From contig DJKX01000057.1 of assembly GCA_002436185.1 (NCBI GenBank), positions 1 to 7,642 on the forward strand: DNA of 7,642 bases, in the 5' to 3' direction. The position numbers and the translations under genes are program-made. Below the pieces are notes generated by a model. The model was not told the DNA's origin. It saw only the letters and a program-made list of their open reading frames with translations, and did not search any database. The stretch is from Fidelibacterota bacterium UBA6531 (GTDB taxonomy: Bacteria; Fidelibacterota; Marinisomatia; Marinisomatales; TCS55). This document shows, in pieces, positions 6,603 through 7,642 of this stretch (position 1 is its first letter; each line of letters opens with the position of its first letter).

Positions 6603-6764
6603 ATGAAATGCCTTTCCTGTTCGCATAATTGGAAAAGAACCAAAATAACAGAGTATTTCTCTTTTTTGTCCAGTTGCCCAAGTTGTGGTAGTCGTTTTGT
6701 AGCTAGAAATGATATGGTTCTAGCTATATACACATTCTTTAAGAAAATAATTTATAAATCATAG
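6603..6764 (+). CDS. 53-residue zinc-ribbon microprotein
   Basis: This small open frame has two CxxC knuckles, C3-L-S-C6 near the N-terminus and C25-P-S-C28-G, separated by 18 residues. That is the layout of a rubredoxin/zinc-ribbon fold that would bind one Zn2+. W10 and the G29-S-R-F turn after the second knuckle are also typical of zinc ribbons. The C-terminal part (MVLAIYTFFKKIIYKS) is hydrophobic then basic and could be a short amphipathic or membrane-contacting helix. The ATG at 6603 is chosen because a TGA lies in frame at 6585. TTG 6597 is the only alternative and there is no clear Shine-Dalgarno. The gene is alone between two terminators. It may bind nucleic acid or protein, but I cannot name it. 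Being short, it would be skipped by many gene callers. Confidence 0.65.
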   Translation: MKCLSCSHNWKRTKITEYFSFLSSCPSCGSRFVARNDMVLAIYTFFKKIIYKS

Positions 6765-6769
6765 ACTCT

Positions 6770-6793
6770 AACCCCACATTCGTGAGGTTTTTT
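6770..6793 (+). terminator. Intrinsic terminator after the zinc-ribbon gene
   Basis: AACCCCAC (6770-6777) and GTGAGGTT (6782-6789) pair with one C-A mismatch around the loop ATTC, and the T-run extends to 6793. It starts 6 bases after the microprotein stop. This supports transcription through that small gene and isolates the membrane-protein gene downstream. Confidence 0.8.
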
Positions 6794-6800
6794 GTTTCCC

Positions 6801-6808
6801 TAAATTTG
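6801..6808 (+). promoter_or_regulatory. Possible Bacteroidetes-type -7 promoter element
   Basis: TAAATTTG matches the TAnnTTTG -7 consensus known for Bacteroidetes sigma factor RpoD. It lies 16 bases before the ATG at 6825, just after a terminator, where a promoter is expected. No matching TTTG -33 element is present at the usual spacing, so support is partial. Confidence 0.3.
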
Positions 6809-6824
6809 TTCTTACATTCTACTG

Positions 6825-7642
6825 ATGAAAAAATTACTTGATGGCAATCATCATAACCAAAGATCTGCACTAATACTTAAACTGCTATCCTTTGTCGCTT
6901 TTACCTTTTTCGTATTGACGATATGGTTGCTTTATATTGACGCTGACTTAGGATTAAAGGTAATCTGGTATATTATTATTCCGCTAGCACCGGCAATATT
7001 TTTGCTGATTCCAAATCTATGGACGGCGCTATGTCCCTTGGCATTTGTACAATCGCTGCCCAAACGTCTGGGCATTAATAGTGACAGATATCTAAATCGC
7101 CGCCAAACCAAATATTTAAATTTGTCCGGGATAGCTTTACTGTACCTGCTCGTTCCGGCACGTTATTTCATTTTTAATATCGAAGGTGAAATCAGTTTTT
7201 ATACTCTCCTTGCATTACTCTTGCTGTCACTGGGCTTCGGCTGGATTAATTCCGGTTTAAGTGGATGGTGCATGGGCCTGTGCCCGATACGGCCAGTAGA
7301 AATGCTGTACGGACAATTCAATACGGAAAAGCGGCGCCCGGAAGTTTGTACCGTTTGTGACCTGTGTGTATCAAACTGCCCGCGCCTCTACATCAACGAC
7401 CAGGAAAAGATTACCCAGTATAATTCGGAATTTCTTTGGTTTATTTACTCTTTCCCCGGGTTTATTGTTGGTTTTTACATTATTCATCCGAATGAATTAT
7501 TCTATTACATCTATCTTAAAATTTTTGCACTGGCATTGTTTAGTTATCTTGTTTTCAAAGGCATTGATAAACTCCTGAAACGGAATGATGCGCTCTACAT
7601 TGCTATTATCCTGTCATTCATACTTTATTACATAAACATACT
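6825..7642 (+). CDS. Polytopic membrane 4Fe-4S protein (NapH/CcoG-like), 5' part
   Basis: This frame is open from ATG 6825 to the window end (272 residues, truncated by the edge). Hydrophobic segments fall at about 15-37, 45-65, 100-117, 124-142, 203-220, 226-246 and 256-272. Between segments four and five lies a cysteine cluster: SGWCMGLCPIRPVEMLYG (C149, C153), then C175-x2-C178-x2-C181-x3-C185-P, a canonical single 4Fe-4S ferredoxin motif. An earlier L-C70-P in a W-T-A-L-C-P-L stretch recalls the membrane cysteine-proline motifs of the NapH/NosR/CcoG group. Those proteins pass electrons across the membrane or help assemble copper oxidase. Only one complete ferredoxin motif is visible where CcoG-type proteins usually have two, so the assignment stays general. 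The start is preceded by a terminator and a possible -7 element. No Shine-Dalgarno is clear. The segment before the first helix is short and histidine/asparagine-rich (DGNHHNQ). Confidence 0.8.
   Translation, partial: MKKLLDGNHHNQRSALILKLLSFVAFTFFVLTIWLLYIDADLGLKVIWYIIIPLAPAIFLLIPNLWTALCPLAFVQSLPKRLGINSDRYLNRRQTKYLNLSGIALLYLLVPARYFIFNIEGEISFYTLLALLLLSLGFGWINSGLSGWCMGLCPIRPVEMLYGQFNTEKRRPEVCTVCDLCVSNCPRLYINDQEKITQYNSEFLWFIYSFPGFIVGFYIIHPNELFYYIYLKIFALALFSYLVFKGIDKLLKRNDALYIAIILSFILYYINI

Noticed and set aside
6524..6733. Minus-strand 69-codon frame opposite the zinc-ribbon gene
   Set aside because: It is opposite a cysteine-patterned frame and a terminator and shows no domain or start signal of its own.
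7357..7578. 73-codon + strand frame near the window end
   Set aside because: It is out of frame inside the membrane iron-sulfur protein gene, which has clear motifs.

Overview
The window looks like chromosomal DNA from an AT-rich Gram-negative bacterium of the Fibrobacteres-Chlorobi-Bacteroidetes (FCB) group. A marine Marinimicrobia/SAR406-like lineage is my best guess, but it is only an inference. It rests on a C-terminal type IX secretion (T9SS) sorting domain with a PNPFNP signature, thrombospondin-3 and dockerin-like calcium repeats in a secreted protein, a GlnRS, an outer-membrane barrel resembling the Bacteroidetes DUF6029 type, and tRNA genes with no encoded CCA. Every gene I can support is on the + strand.

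Layout: (1) 1-699 is the 3' end of glnS. (2) 734-2035 encodes an exported protein of unknown function with a TolB/FlgO/CsgG-like N-terminal domain. (3) 2114-6177 is a compact unit of three exported proteins: a TlpA/ResA-like thioredoxin (2114-2623), a beta-barrel outer-membrane protein whose start overlaps the thioredoxin stop by 4 bases (2620-4392), and, 51 bases later, a long Omp28/thioredoxin-like protein (4444-6177). The unit ends in a strong intrinsic terminator (6207-6236). (4) 6256-6526 carries tRNA-Gln(CUG), tRNA-Arg(ACG) and tRNA-Glu(CUC), followed by a weaker terminator. (5) 6603-6764 is a 53-residue zinc-ribbon microprotein with its own terminator. (6) 6825 to the end is the 5' part of a polytopic membrane protein with a 4Fe-4S motif (NapH/CcoG-like).

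The central observation is that the 4444-6177 gene is interrupted in frame by a single TGA at 4537-4539. The TGA lies exactly where the first cysteine of a thioredoxin CGPC motif should be (T-T-UGA-G-P-C). A hairpin with a G-starting apical loop follows immediately, as in a bacterial SECIS element. The frame is open on both sides (31 codons before, 545 after) and the downstream part keeps all its domains. I read this as a selenocysteine (UxxC) protein: a signal peptide, an Omp28-like thioredoxin domain with Sec32-Gly-Pro-Cys35, a TSP3 repeat, a dockerin-like domain, a cohesin-like beta segment and a T9SS sorting domain. Standard gene calling would truncate it and lose the active site. An exported selenoprotein made next to a periplasmic-type thioredoxin (WCAPC) and an outer-membrane barrel suggests an envelope or cell-surface thiol-redox unit. 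That functional link is inferred from gene order only.
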